Origin: Oceanicaulis sp.
Lineage (GTDB): Bacteria > Pseudomonadota > Alphaproteobacteria > Caulobacterales > Maricaulaceae
NCBI GenBank assembly: GCA_020832735.1
Contig: JAFIEB010000020.1
Coordinates: forward strand, 1-45,227
DNA length: 45,227 nucleotides
Reading direction: 5' to 3'
A program made the position numbers and the translations under genes. The first letter of the stretch is position 1, and each line of letters opens with the position of its first letter. This document shows, piece after piece, positions 33,791 to 42,883 of the stretch. The notes under the pieces were generated by a model. That model was not told where the DNA came from, made no database searches, and was given only the letters and a program-made list of their open reading frames with translations.

Positions 33791-34599
33791 CCGCCGTCTC
33801 CGCCCCGGTCGAGCTGTATCTGGGCCATACGGTCCATGAGCGCAGCGCGCCGTTCACGCACCGGTTCCGCTACCGCATCGCCTCCATTCTGATCGATCTG
33901 GAGCGCCTGGATGAAGCCGGACGGCTGAGCGCGCTGTTCTCGGTCGAGGGCTTCAATCTGTACGGATTCCGCTCACGCGATCACGGCGCGCGTGACGGCT
34001 CGTCGCTGGCGCAATGGGCGCGCACGCGCTTTGAGGAGGCCGGGATCGCCATCGGCCAGGCGCGCCTGCGCCTGCTCTGCTTCCCGCGCGTGCTGGGCTA
34101 TGTGTTCAATCCCCTGTCGGTCTATGTCGCCGAAGGTCCGGACGGGGCGCTCAAGGGCGTGATCTACCAGGTGCACAACACGTTCGGCGACCGCCACGCC
34201 TATGTCGCCCCGTGCTCCGGCGCCACGCCGGAACGCCAGGAAGCCGGCAAGGCCTTGCACGTCTCCCCCTTCTTCGACATGGGCGGACGCTATGAATTCA
34301 CCCTGCGCGCGCCCGGCGAGCGCTTCCAGCTCACCATCCTCAAGCAGCGCGAAGCGGGCCCGGATCTGCTCGCCACCATGGCGCTGCGCCGCAAGCCGCT
34401 CACCGGAGCGGCGCTGGTCGGCCTGTTCGCCAGCCAGCCCTTCTCCAGCCTCAAGACCATAGGCGCGATCCATCTCGAAGCCCTCAAGCTCTGGATGAAG
34501 GGGGCGCGCTATCACCGCCGTCCGGCGCCGCCAGAAACTGACAGCCACGCGCGCCTGTCCGAACCGCCCGCTCCGGCTTCACTTGGCCGAAAGCCCTGA
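33787..34599 (+). CDS. DUF1365 family protein
   Basis: A 270-residue member of DUF1365: the N-terminal LGHTVHERSAPFTHRFRYR, the central FPRVLGYVFNPLSVYVAE and VYQVHNTFGDRHAYV-type block (IYQVHNTFGDRHAYV) are diagnostic. No enzymatic role is established; its constant company with the flavoprotein and the Cfa-like enzyme suggests a shared fatty-acid modification. Start overlaps the upstream stop (ATGA). A 6-bp inverted repeat, TAGGCT/AGCCTA (34611-34624), lies in the 42-base gap before the next gene. Confidence 0.88.
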   Translation: MTAVSAPVELYLGHTVHERSAPFTHRFRYRIASILIDLERLDEAGRLSALFSVEGFNLYGFRSRDHGARDGSSLAQWARTRFEEAGIAIGQARLRLLCFPRVLGYVFNPLSVYVAEGPDGALKGVIYQVHNTFGDRHAYVAPCSGATPERQEAGKALHVSPFFDMGGRYEFTLRAPGERFQLTILKQREAGPDLLATMALRRKPLTGAALVGLFASQPFSSLKTIGAIHLEALKLWMKGARYHRRPAPPETDSHARLSEPPAPASLGRKP

Positions 34600-34641
34600 A
34601 ACCCTTACATTAGGCTTGAGCCTAGCATCGACGGAGCCCCT

Positions 34642-35898
34642 ATGACCCAGCCCGCCGACATGACTGCTCACTCTTCTGTCCTGCGCGCCGACAGCGACGC
34701 CATCGACAGCCTGAAGGGCGTGCCGCGCATGGCCCGTTTCGCCCTGCGCATGCTGCTGAAGATGCGCGCCGGATCACTGACCGTGGTGCTGCCCAACGCA
34801 ACGGCGCTGCGCTTTGACGGCGCCGATCCCGGCCCGCAGGCGCGCATGGAGCTCACCAGCTACGCCATCATGCGCAAGGTGCTGGCCGGCGGCGATGTGG
34901 GTTTCGCCGAAAGCTTCATGGACGGCGACTGGACTACACCCGACCTGCCGGCCGTGCTGACGGTGTTTTCAGCCAATCTCGATCACATGCAGTCCATCGC
35001 CACGGGCGGTCCGCTGACCCGGATGATGAACTGGATTCACCACCGCCTGCGGGCCAATACCCGGCGCGGCGCGCGCAAGAATATCGAGGCCCATTACGAT
35101 CTGGGCAATGATTTCTACCGGCGCTGGCTCGATCCTTCGATGACCTATTCCTCGGCCCGCTTCACCGATACGGCGCGCACGCTGGAACAGGCCCAGCACG
35201 AGAAATACGCCGCCCTGGCGCGCGCCATCGATCTGCAACCGGGCCACAGCGTGCTGGAGATCGGCTGCGGATGGGGCGGGTTCGCCGAATTCGCCGCGCG
35301 CGACGCCGGCGCCCGGGTGACCTGCCTGACCCTGTCGCCGTCCCAGCGCGACTATGCGCTCGAACGCATGCAGCGCCGCCAGTTGTCGGACCGGGTCGAG
35401 ATCAAGCTGCAGGATTATCGCGACGAGACCGGGCGCTATGACCGGGTGGCCTCCATTGAAATGTTCGAGGCGGTGGGCGAGGAATACTGGCCGAGCTTCT
35501 TTTCCAAGGTCGCCGAGGTGCTCAAGCCGGGCGGGCGCGCGGGGCTGCAGATCATCACCATCCGCGACGACCTGTTCGAGAGCTACGCCCGGCGCGCGGA
35601 TTTCATCCAGCGCTACATCTTTCCCGGCGGCGTTCTGCCCAGCGTGGCGAAGCTGCGCGAGCACTTCGGCCGGGCCGGGCTCGGCTTCGACGCCATGGAG
35701 CAGTTCGGCCAGGACTATGCGCGCACGCTGAACATGTGGCTTCAGAACTTCCAGGAGGCCTGGAGCGAGATCCAGCCGCTCGGTTTCGACGTGCGCTTCA
35801 GGCGGATGTGGGAGTTCTACCTGGCCTATTGCGAGGCGGGTTTCCGCACCGGGCGGATCAATGTGGCGCAGTTCGCCCTGACCAAGGGCGCAGCTTGA
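34642..35898 (+). CDS. Cyclopropane-fatty-acyl-phospholipid synthase-like methyltransferase
   Basis: A 418-residue SAM-dependent methyltransferase acting on unsaturated acyl chains of phospholipids. The SAM loop VLEIGCGWGGFAEFAA and the preceding AHYDLGNDFYRRWLD are typical of Cfa; EMFEAVGEEYWPSFF and FIFPGG-like (YIFPGGVLPS) continue the match. The N-terminal lipid-binding region is present. Cfa and the furan-fatty-acid enzymes UfaM/UfaD are homologous, so cyclopropanation, methylation or desaturation cannot be told apart here. CGACGGAG lies upstream of the ATG. The crotonase overlaps its end (TTGA). Confidence 0.9.
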   Translation: MTQPADMTAHSSVLRADSDAIDSLKGVPRMARFALRMLLKMRAGSLTVVLPNATALRFDGADPGPQARMELTSYAIMRKVLAGGDVGFAESFMDGDWTTPDLPAVLTVFSANLDHMQSIATGGPLTRMMNWIHHRLRANTRRGARKNIEAHYDLGNDFYRRWLDPSMTYSSARFTDTARTLEQAQHEKYAALARAIDLQPGHSVLEIGCGWGGFAEFAARDAGARVTCLTLSPSQRDYALERMQRRQLSDRVEIKLQDYRDETGRYDRVASIEMFEAVGEEYWPSFFSKVAEVLKPGGRAGLQIITIRDDLFESYARRADFIQRYIFPGGVLPSVAKLREHFGRAGLGFDAMEQFGQDYARTLNMWLQNFQEAWSEIQPLGFDVRFRRMWEFYLAYCEAGFRTGRINVAQFALTKGAA

Positions 35899-36674
35899 GC
35901 ATTCTCTACGAGCGCGACGGCCCGGTCGCCGTCATCACCATCAACCGGCCAGGCGCGCGCAACGCCATAGACGGCCCGGCCGCAGAGGCCCTGGCCGGAG
36001 CGGTGCGCCGGTTCGAGGACGATGCGCAGGCCAGAGCCGCCGTGCTGACCGGCGCGGGCGGCCATTTCTGCGCCGGGGCCGATCTCAAATCGATTCCGTC
36101 GGGAACCGGCCCGCGCGTGGAGGAGACCGGGGACGGCCCACTGGGCCCGACCCGCATGGTCACGGTCAAGCCCGTGATCGCCGCGGTGGAAGGCTATGCC
36201 GTGGCCGGCGGGCTGGAGCTGGCGCTGTGGTGCGATCTGCGCGTGGCGTCGGAGACGGCGGTATTCGGCGTGTTTTGCCGCCGCTTCGGCGTGCCGCTGG
36301 TCGATGGCGGCACGGTGCGCCTGCCCCGCCTGATCGGCCAGTCGCGCGCGATGGACATGATCCTGACCGGCCGGCCCGTGGCGGCGGACGAAGCCCTCGC
36401 CTTCGGCCTGGCCAACCGCGTGGTCCCCGCAGGCGAGGCGCTGGCGCACGCCTGCGCCCTGGCGCGCGATATCGCCGCCTTCCCGCAGACCTGCCTGCAG
36501 CAGGACCGCCTGAGCGTTCTGGAACAGTGGAGCCTGTCGCCCGAGTCGGCGCTGGCCAATGAGACGCGGCGCGGCCTGCATACGCTGGAGAGCGGCGAAA
36601 CCCTGGACGGCGCGCAGCGCTTCAGCGCCGGCGCGGGGCGTCACGGGCGGTATGAGGGCGGGGACGGGTCATAG
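35895..36674 (+). CDS. Enoyl-CoA hydratase/isomerase (crotonase) family
   Basis: A 259-residue crotonase. The oxyanion motif GAGGHFCAGADLK and EGYAVAGGLELALWCD are clear. The first catalytic Glu is probably in GGLELAL; the second, normally in a GQPE segment, is missing (FGVFCRRFGVPLVDGG), so hydration may not be the reaction. The start is TTG, overlapping the upstream stop (TTGA) with AAGGGCG before it; no ATG in frame gives the family N-terminus. Last gene of the photolyase run; the strong terminator at 36820 follows. Confidence 0.85.
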   Translation: MSILYERDGPVAVITINRPGARNAIDGPAAEALAGAVRRFEDDAQARAAVLTGAGGHFCAGADLKSIPSGTGPRVEETGDGPLGPTRMVTVKPVIAAVEGYAVAGGLELALWCDLRVASETAVFGVFCRRFGVPLVDGGTVRLPRLIGQSRAMDMILTGRPVAADEALAFGLANRVVPAGEALAHACALARDIAAFPQTCLQQDRLSVLEQWSLSPESALANETRRGLHTLESGETLDGAQRFSAGAGRHGRYEGGDGS

Positions 36675-36819
36675 ACCCCCGCTATGGCGGCCTTCGGAAT
36701 TATCGATTTCTCCAGCAGGGCGCGCCATGGCAATCTCTTGTCACGGAAGCCGCTCTGCAGCGTCCCCCCAAGCCCTGACGGCTTCCGGCAGGCGTAAGCC
36801 TGCGAACCTGACCAGCCTG

Positions 36820-36853
36820 ACGCCCCCGAAGCCTGCCCCGGCTTCGGGGGCGT
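36820..36853 (+). terminator. Rho-independent terminator after the photolyase operon
   Basis: A perfect 14-bp stem (ACGCCCCCGAAGCC with GGCTTCGGGGGCGT), a 6-base loop and then GCTGTTTT on the plus strand. It ends the plus-strand operon; the minus strand has no T-tract. A smaller hairpin, GCAGGC/GCCTGC, lies just before it. No gene was seen in 36675-36870. Confidence 0.8.
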
Positions 36854-36870
36854 GCTGTTTTACGGGTTCG

Positions 36871-37179
36871 TCAGCCGCAGCGCACGGCGATCACAACGCC
36901 CTGGTCATCGGTGATGATGTTGAGACGGTCGGGACGGTAATCCATGGTCACAGGGTCGCCGCGGGTGTAGATGCGCCGGGGCGACGGCAGGCTGCCGGTG
37001 TGCACTTCCCCGATGGGCTGGCCGATCAGCATCTGGAAGTCTTCAGCCGCGCACTCACGGCCCTCCCCGGTGCGATCGACTACCGGATAGCCCGGATCGG
37101 CGCTGTCCTCATGTCCGTTCATGGTCTGGCACGCTGTCACGGACAGAGCCGCAACACAAATCACAAGCCAACGCATCAT
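36871..37179 (-). CDS. Peptidase inhibitor I78 family lipoprotein
   Basis: A 102-residue protein with signal and lipobox VTAC (Cys17), so lipid-anchored, followed by an I78 inhibitor domain: CAAEDFQMLIGQP near residue 42, then RIYTRGDPVTMDYRPDRLNI and a closing Cys (VRCG) that can pair with the first. I78 proteins inhibit serine proteases in fungi; a bacterial role in the envelope is inferred. The ATG (37179) overlaps the holC stop (ATGA), and GGAG precedes it. Confidence 0.87.
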   Translation of the reverse strand: MMRWLVICVAALSVTACQTMNGHEDSADPGYPVVDRTGEGRECAAEDFQMLIGQPIGEVHTGSLPSPRRIYTRGDPVTMDYRPDRLNIITDDQGVVIAVRCG

Positions 37180-37625
37180 CCTGATTTCTCCCAGCGGCCC
37201 GATGCACTCTGTTTCCAGTAGGATACCGGCGTTTGCGACTTTTTCCGGGCGGCCCACAGCGCACGAGCGGCGTCCAGGGCGCCAGGATCATCCGCTTCAA
37301 ACAGCACCAGGATGCGCTCCCACGCCCCGTCCTCGCCCGGATCGGCGCCGTCCAGGCAGAACAGCATGGTCGCGCCATTGAGATTCTCGGGCGCGTGCGC
37401 CAGCAGAACGGGCTGCTGATCGGCGCGCGGCCGGTCCGCGCGCCCGTGCGGCAGGAAGCTGTCGTCCACGAAGGTCCATAAATGCTGATCGAGGCTGTCG
37501 AGCCGGCTCTCCAGCGGACTGATCACGAGGGCCCGCCCGCCGCGCGCCAGCACCTTCTGCAACAGCTCGGGCAGGGTGTCGGCGATGCGGGCGCTTTCAT
37601 GGTGATAGAACCAGATCTCGCTCAC
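37176..37625 (-). CDS. holC: DNA polymerase III subunit chi
   Basis: A 149-residue replication protein that links the clamp-loader complex to SSB. The N-terminus IWFYHHESARIADTLPELLQKVLARG and the later LWTFVDDSFLPHG and NLNGATMLFCLDGA match the chi family. Placement right after pepA is common in Proteobacteria. It overlaps the I78 gene by four bases and is 72 bases after pepA. Confidence 0.93.
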   Translation of the reverse strand: MSEIWFYHHESARIADTLPELLQKVLARGGRALVISPLESRLDSLDQHLWTFVDDSFLPHGRADRPRADQQPVLLAHAPENLNGATMLFCLDGADPGEDGAWERILVLFEADDPGALDAARALWAARKKSQTPVSYWKQSASGRWEKSG

Positions 37626-37697
37626 CGCCAGCTCCCGCGCCTCAAGGGGCGCCGCGCTGCGGTCCGCACACTGGCAGACCGCAGCACGGGCGCGCCC

Positions 37698-39173
37698 TTA
37701 CGCCTCGTAATTATCGCGCACCAGCCGGTCGAGCAGGCGCACGCCATAACCCGTGCCGAAGGTCGGCAGGCGCGGGTCCTTGGCGCCCGAATACATGCCG
37801 GTGCCCGCGATATCGATATGGCACCAGGGCAGGTCGTTGGTGTAGCGCTTGAGGAACTGGGCCGCGGTGACGGACCCGGCCAGCCGGCCCTGGCCGATAT
37901 TCTTCATGTCCGCGATATCGCTGTCGATCTGGCGGTCATACTCAGGGCCCAGCGGCAGGCGCCACACGCCCTCGTCAGAGGCCTTGCCCGCCTTGAACAG
38001 CTGGTCGGCCAAGCGGTCGTCGCTGGAGAAGATGCCGGCGTGCTCATGGCCCAGCGCGATCAGGATCGCGCCGGTGAGCGTGGCCAGATCGATCATGAAT
38101 TTCGGCTTGAATTCCTTCTGGGTGTACCAGAGCGCATCGGCCAGCACGAGGCGGCCCTCGGCGTCGGTATTGAGGATTTCAATCGTCTGGCCGGACATGG
38201 ACTTGACGATGTCGCCGGGGCGCTGCGCCTTGGCGTCGGGCATGTTCTCCACCAGGCCGATCACGCCGATGACATTGGCCTTGGCCTTGCGCCCCGCCAG
38301 CGCGGCCATCAGGCCGACAACGGCGGCCGAGCCGCCCATATCGCCCTTCATCTCGTCCATCTTCTCGCCCGGTTTCAGCGAGATGCCGCCGGTGTCGAAG
38401 GTGACGCCCTTGCCCACAAAGGCGATCGGCTGATCGCCTTCCTTGCCGCCATTCCATTTCATGATGACAAGCTGGGATTCCTGGGCAGAGCCCAGACCGA
38501 CGCCCACAAGAGCGTGCATGCCCAGCTTCTTCATCGCCGATTCGCCCAGCACCTCGATCTCGAGGCCGAGCTTGTCGAGTTTCTTGACGCGGCGGGCGTA
38601 TTCCTCCGGCCCGAGCACGTTGGGCGCCTCATTGACCAGATCGCGCGCCAGCATGACGCCTTCAGCCACCGGCTCCCAGTCCTTCCAGACCTTGCGCGCC
38701 GCCTTGGGATCGCTGACCACGATCTCCATCGCCGAGAGGGAGGGTTTCTTGTCGTCGGACAGGCGGGTGCGGTACTTGTCAAACCGGTAGGCGGCCAGAT
38801 GCGCGCCGAGCCCGGCGCGCGCCGCGCCCTCCAGCTCGGCCGCGCCGTCCAGGAGCAGCGACAGCGTCATGGCGCCGGTGGTCAGCAGAGCCTTGACCAC
38901 GCCCGCGGCGGCCTGCTCCAGCCCATTGCCGTTCACCGCTTTCTTGTCGCCAAGCCCGAACAGCACAATGCGGTCGGCGTCCATGCCCTGCGGCGCGCTC
39001 ACCGTCAGGGTCTGGCCGGACGCGCCGGTGAAGCGCGAAGCCTTCACAGCGCGCGCCAGAGCGCCGCCGCTCTCGGCGTCCAGCGCCCTGGCGGCGTCAG
39101 ACAGGGCGCCGCCCGAATAGGCCGGGGCGGCGATGGCGTCGCCAGTGGCGGCGTCGTTGAACTTGATTTTCAT
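37698..39173 (-). CDS. pepA: Leucyl aminopeptidase
   Basis: A 491-residue, two-metal aminopeptidase of family M17 that removes N-terminal residues from peptides. The metal- and bicarbonate-site block NTDAEGRLVLADAL is intact, with VGKGVTFDTGGISLK and DMKGDMGGSAAVVG before it. The start is supported by AAGGAAG before the ATG; an upstream frame extension lacks this. First of the pepA-holC-I78 operon; divergent from lptF, with 158 non-coding bases between. Confidence 0.96.
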   Translation of the reverse strand: MKIKFNDAATGDAIAAPAYSGGALSDAARALDAESGGALARAVKASRFTGASGQTLTVSAPQGMDADRIVLFGLGDKKAVNGNGLEQAAAGVVKALLTTGAMTLSLLLDGAAELEGAARAGLGAHLAAYRFDKYRTRLSDDKKPSLSAMEIVVSDPKAARKVWKDWEPVAEGVMLARDLVNEAPNVLGPEEYARRVKKLDKLGLEIEVLGESAMKKLGMHALVGVGLGSAQESQLVIMKWNGGKEGDQPIAFVGKGVTFDTGGISLKPGEKMDEMKGDMGGSAAVVGLMAALAGRKAKANVIGVIGLVENMPDAKAQRPGDIVKSMSGQTIEILNTDAEGRLVLADALWYTQKEFKPKFMIDLATLTGAILIALGHEHAGIFSSDDRLADQLFKAGKASDEGVWRLPLGPEYDRQIDSDIADMKNIGQGRLAGSVTAAQFLKRYTNDLPWCHIDIAGTGMYSGAKDPRLPTFGTGYGVRLLDRLVRDNYEA

Positions 39174-39331
39174 GGGCTTCCTTTCGACGGTCGGCGGGGC
39201 GCGCGGAAAACAGGGGTCTCCGCCGCGCATGAATGAGACAGGCGCCCGCCAGTGGTATCGCATCGCGCGGCGGGTTAGAAGACGGGGTCTTCATACCCGC
39301 CGCTTGACGGCCCGCGTCCCAGAGCCTGCTC

Positions 39332-40456
39332 ATGACCCTGTTTCAGCGCTATGTTTACCGGCAGGCGCTCTGGCCGTTTCTGGGCGCGCTGGCTGCGCTT
39401 GGCGGGCTCGCGCTTCTGACCCAGTCGCTGTCCAATCTCGATCTGCTGGCCGAACAGCGCGACACCGCGCTGCGCTTTGTGTGGATCACGATGCTGGCCA
39501 TGCCCCAGGTGATCGCCCTGCTGATTCCGGTGGCGGTGTTCATCGCCTGCGCCATGGCGTTCAACCGGCTCAACAGCGATTCTGAACTGATCATCGGCGC
39601 GGCGGCGGGCATGAGCCGGCGACAGCGCCTGTCCCCCTTCCTGCGCCTGGCGGTCTACGCCCTGCTTTTGAACCTGGTGATCAATCTGTTCGTCCAGCCC
39701 GCCAGCTTCCGGCAGATGCGCGAGCAGGTGTTCGAGATCCGCACCGATATCGCCTCCAGCCTGATGCGTCCGGGCGAGTTCGTCGCCATGGGCGACCGGG
39801 TCAGCTTCTACGCCCGCGAGATCGGCGAGGACCGGGTCCTGCGCGGCGTCTTCATCGAGGACGGGCGCGGAACGTCAGCCACGGCCTACGCCGCGCGCCG
39901 GGCCGTGATCGCCCGCAGCGACCGCGGACCGGTGATGCTGCTGGAGGATGGCGTGCTCAGCCAGTTGGACGAGACCGGCACGCTGGCAAGCCTGACCTTT
40001 GACCGCTACGAGTTCGATCTGGGCGCCTTCATCGACACCTCGGCCGCCTTCTTCTTCAAGGAAAGCGACCGGTTCCTGCCTGAATTGCTGAACCCGACCG
40101 CCGCCGACAAGGCGCGCGCGCGCCGGCCTGCCGATCTGGCCGCAGAGGGCCATTACCGGCTGGCGGCGCCGCTCTATTCGCTCGCCTTCGCGCTGATCGC
40201 CGCCGCCGCCTTTCTGGCCGTGGAGCACAGGCGCACCGGATACATGCGTTTCATCATCATCGCCGGCGCGTCAGCCCTGCTCCTGCGCCTGATCGGCTTC
40301 GCGGCGCAGGCGGGCGCCTCGAACAACAGCGATCTCAATGCGCTGCAATACGCGGTGCCGCTGGCCGGCGCCGCAGCCGCGCTCTGGCTCATCGCCCGGC
40401 CCGGAAGGCAGGCGCGCCACCGCCGGCGCCGGCGGTTGTGGGAGCGCCCGGCATGA
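39332..40456 (+). CDS. lptF: LPS export permease LptF
   Basis: A 374-residue inner-membrane protein of the YjgP/YjgQ family. Together with LptG it forms the channel of the LptB2FG ABC transporter that extracts lipopolysaccharide. Membrane helices lie near residues 13-35, 50-75 and 95-118, with a periplasmic beta domain and three more helices from residue 275. RYVYRQALWPF at the N-terminus is typical. The gene pair order and the divergent pepA-holC are conserved. lptG starts inside its stop (ATGA). Confidence 0.92.
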   Translation: MTLFQRYVYRQALWPFLGALAALGGLALLTQSLSNLDLLAEQRDTALRFVWITMLAMPQVIALLIPVAVFIACAMAFNRLNSDSELIIGAAAGMSRRQRLSPFLRLAVYALLLNLVINLFVQPASFRQMREQVFEIRTDIASSLMRPGEFVAMGDRVSFYAREIGEDRVLRGVFIEDGRGTSATAYAARRAVIARSDRGPVMLLEDGVLSQLDETGTLASLTFDRYEFDLGAFIDTSAAFFFKESDRFLPELLNPTAADKARARRPADLAAEGHYRLAAPLYSLAFALIAAAAFLAVEHRRTGYMRFIIIAGASALLLRLIGFAAQAGASNNSDLNALQYAVPLAGAAAALWLIARPGRQARHRRRRRLWERPA

Positions 40457-41553
40457 TCAAGACACGCCTGTCGCGCTATATCTTCTGGCAGACCCTGCAA
40501 GGCGTGATCGGCGCAGCGTGCGTGATCATCGCCGTGATCATCCTGATCGATTTCGTCGAAACCTCCCGCGACATCTCCCGGCGCGCAGATGTGGGCGCCC
40601 TGCAGGCGCTGGAGCTGACCCTGCTCAAGACCCCGCTGCTGGTCCAGGAGACGCTGGCCTTCATCGTGCTGTTCGGGGTGCTGTTCACGTTTTTCCGGCT
40701 GAACCGGCGCAGCGAGCTGATCGTGATGCGCGCCTCGGGCTATTCAGCCTGGCGCATCCTGGCGCCGGCCGGGGCGCTGACGCTGATCGCCGGCGTTGTG
40801 GGCGCCGCCCTGCTCAATCCGCTCAGCGCCGCCGCCAATGCGCGCTTCGAGACGTTGCGCGCCCAGCATGTCGATGCCCACGCCGCACCGCAAACAGGCT
40901 CGGCCCGTGTCTGGCTGCGCGAAACCACGCCGTCCGGCTTCATCATCATCGGCGCGGACAGCATTGACGCCGACGCCTCCTCCCTGCGCGCGCCGGTGTT
41001 CCGGTATTTCACCGAGACCGCCCAGGGCGTACCGCAGCTGGAGCGCACGCTGTTCGCCGACCGCGCGGAACTTCGCGGCGGGTTCTGGTCGCTGACCCAA
41101 ACGCGCGAAGCCCTGCCCGGCGATCCGCTGGAAAGCCTGGGCGATGTGTCCCTGCCCACCAATGTCGGGGCGCAGGCCCTGTTCGAGCGCGTGCGCACGC
41201 CGGGCGGCGTGTCGTTCTGGCGCCTGCCGGCCATTATCGAGTCCGCGCGTGAGGCCGGGCTGTCGAGCCGGCCTTACGAGCTGCGCTGGCAAAGTCTGCT
41301 GGCCCAGCCCCTGCTGCTGTTCGCCGCCGCCCTTTTGGCCATCGGCGCGACCTTGCGGCTGCACCGCCTGGGCGGCGCAGCGGGGTTCGCCGCCGCCGGC
41401 GCCGGGGTCGGCTTTCTGTTGTATTTCAGTCAGGAGCTGTTGCTGGGACTGGGCGCTGCGGGCACTCTGAGCCCGGTGACGGCGGCCTGGACGACCCCGG
41501 CCCTGTTCACTCTGGCCGGTCTATTCTTCATCTCGATCACCGAGGATGGCTGA
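40453..41553 (+). CDS. lptG: LPS export permease LptG
   Basis: A 366-residue partner of LptF with the same plan: helices near residues 12-35, 58-80, 98-118 and three at 275-365, around a periplasmic domain. The N-terminal RLSRYIFWQTLQG and the cytoplasmic loop RRSELIVMRASGYS, which contacts LptB, are family features. The ATG overlaps lptF's stop (ATGA). lptB itself is not in the window. Confidence 0.92.
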   Translation: MIKTRLSRYIFWQTLQGVIGAACVIIAVIILIDFVETSRDISRRADVGALQALELTLLKTPLLVQETLAFIVLFGVLFTFFRLNRRSELIVMRASGYSAWRILAPAGALTLIAGVVGAALLNPLSAAANARFETLRAQHVDAHAAPQTGSARVWLRETTPSGFIIIGADSIDADASSLRAPVFRYFTETAQGVPQLERTLFADRAELRGGFWSLTQTREALPGDPLESLGDVSLPTNVGAQALFERVRTPGGVSFWRLPAIIESAREAGLSSRPYELRWQSLLAQPLLLFAAALLAIGATLRLHRLGGAAGFAAAGAGVGFLLYFSQELLLGLGAAGTLSPVTAAWTTPALFTLAGLFFISITEDG

Positions 41554-41617
41554 CCTGCAGCGTCCCGCGATTGCACCAAGGCGCGCAATGGGTATCTTGC
41601 GCCAGACACAGAACACG

Positions 41618-42883
41618 ATGGTAAAACGCATGCTGTCCACTCATCTCCTGCGCCTCGCCGCCATTCTCGCGGCGCTTCTGATGGCCGCCCCGGCCGCGAG
41701 GGCGCAGATCGTCGAGGGCATCGCCGCCGTCGTGAACGACGAGCCCATCACAACGCTGGACGTGCGCGACCGCATGCGGCTCATCCTGTTTTCGGCCGGA
41801 GTCGAGCCGAGCGAGGACATTCTCGCCCAGGTGCTTGATCAGGCGCTGCGCGGTCTGATCGAGGAGAGCATCCAGCTCCAGACCGCCGACCAGTTCGATC
41901 TGGAAGTCGAGGAGCGCGAGATCGATGACGCGCTCTCCAACCTCGCCCAGTCCAGCGGCGAATCCTTCGAGGCGCTTCAGCGCGATCTGGCTGAAGCGGG
42001 CGTGCCCATCGGGACGCTGCGCCGTCAGGTGCGCGCCGAAATCGCGTGGCAGATCCTGACCAGCGGCCGTTTCCGCCAGCGTATCCGCGTATCCGACCGG
42101 CAGATCGAAACCGCCATGGAGCGTCTGGTCGCCTCCGCCCAGCAGCAGCAATTCCGCATGCTGGAGGTCCTGATTGAAACGCCGTCGGGTTCAGGCGGCG
42201 AGGAGCAGGCGGCCAACACCATCCGCACCATCTACGCCCTGCTCGATCAGGAAGACGTGCCGTTCCAGGCCCTCGCCCAGCAGTTTTCCGCCGCGCCCAG
42301 CGCCACTGTGGGCGGCGATACCGGTTATGTGACCGCCGCCTCGGTGCGCCCCCAGGTGCTCGAAGTGGTCCAGCAGATGCCGCCGGGCTCGATTTCCAAC
42401 CCGATCCGCGTGCCGGGCGGGCACATGATCGTGGCGCTGATCGACCGGCGCGAAGGCCGGGTGATCGAACAGCTCAACCTGTATCAGGCGACCGTGCCCA
42501 ACTCGCGCATCACCGACGCCTCGCGCCCGGCCATGACCCGGGCCGCCTCGCGGCTGAGCGGGTGCGATGACGTCTCGGGCGTCATGTCAGGGGTGGAGGG
42601 CGTGATCGTCTCCAATCTGGGCTCTGTCGCCGTCAACGCCCTGGTGCCGCAGATCCGCGACGCAGTGCGCGGACTCGAGCCGGGTCAGGCCACCAGCGTG
42701 CTGGAGACCGGCGCCGGGCTGCAGGTCTTCGTACTGTGCGGGCGCGAGCTGACCGGTCCGGGCGTGCCGACCACGCAGGAAGTCGAACGCCAGCTCATCG
42801 ACCAGCAGCTGAGCCTGCTCGGCCGGCGCTGGCTGCGCGACCTGCGCCGTGAGGCGACGGTCGATATCCGCGACATCCAGTGA
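41618..42883 (+). CDS. surA: SurA-type periplasmic peptidyl-prolyl isomerase/chaperone
   Basis: A 421-residue periplasmic chaperone for outer-membrane proteins. The signal peptide ends PAARAQ; IVEGIAAVVNDEPITTLDVRDR begins the N-terminal SurA core. Only one parvulin-like domain is evident (about residues 170-270; GGDTGYVTAAS, VRVPGGHMIV-like), against two in E. coli, followed by a C-terminal domain ending ATVDIRDIQ. The start at 41618 puts the signal peptide first; a frame start at 41546 overlapping lptG is possible but adds 24 polar residues. pdxA begins in its stop (GTGA). Confidence 0.88.
   Translation: MVKRMLSTHLLRLAAILAALLMAAPAARAQIVEGIAAVVNDEPITTLDVRDRMRLILFSAGVEPSEDILAQVLDQALRGLIEESIQLQTADQFDLEVEEREIDDALSNLAQSSGESFEALQRDLAEAGVPIGTLRRQVRAEIAWQILTSGRFRQRIRVSDRQIETAMERLVASAQQQQFRMLEVLIETPSGSGGEEQAANTIRTIYALLDQEDVPFQALAQQFSAAPSATVGGDTGYVTAASVRPQVLEVVQQMPPGSISNPIRVPGGHMIVALIDRREGRVIEQLNLYQATVPNSRITDASRPAMTRAASRLSGCDDVSGVMSGVEGVIVSNLGSVAVNALVPQIRDAVRGLEPGQATSVLETGAGLQVFVLCGRELTGPGVPTTQEVERQLIDQQLSLLGRRWLRDLRREATVDIRDIQ

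Noticed and set aside
37482-39236. A 584-codon plus-strand frame
   Set aside because: Antisense to pepA and holC, both of which have strong family motifs.
41546-41617. Upstream start of surA overlapping lptG
   Set aside because: It would add 24 polar residues before the signal peptide; the start at 41618 places the signal sequence normally.
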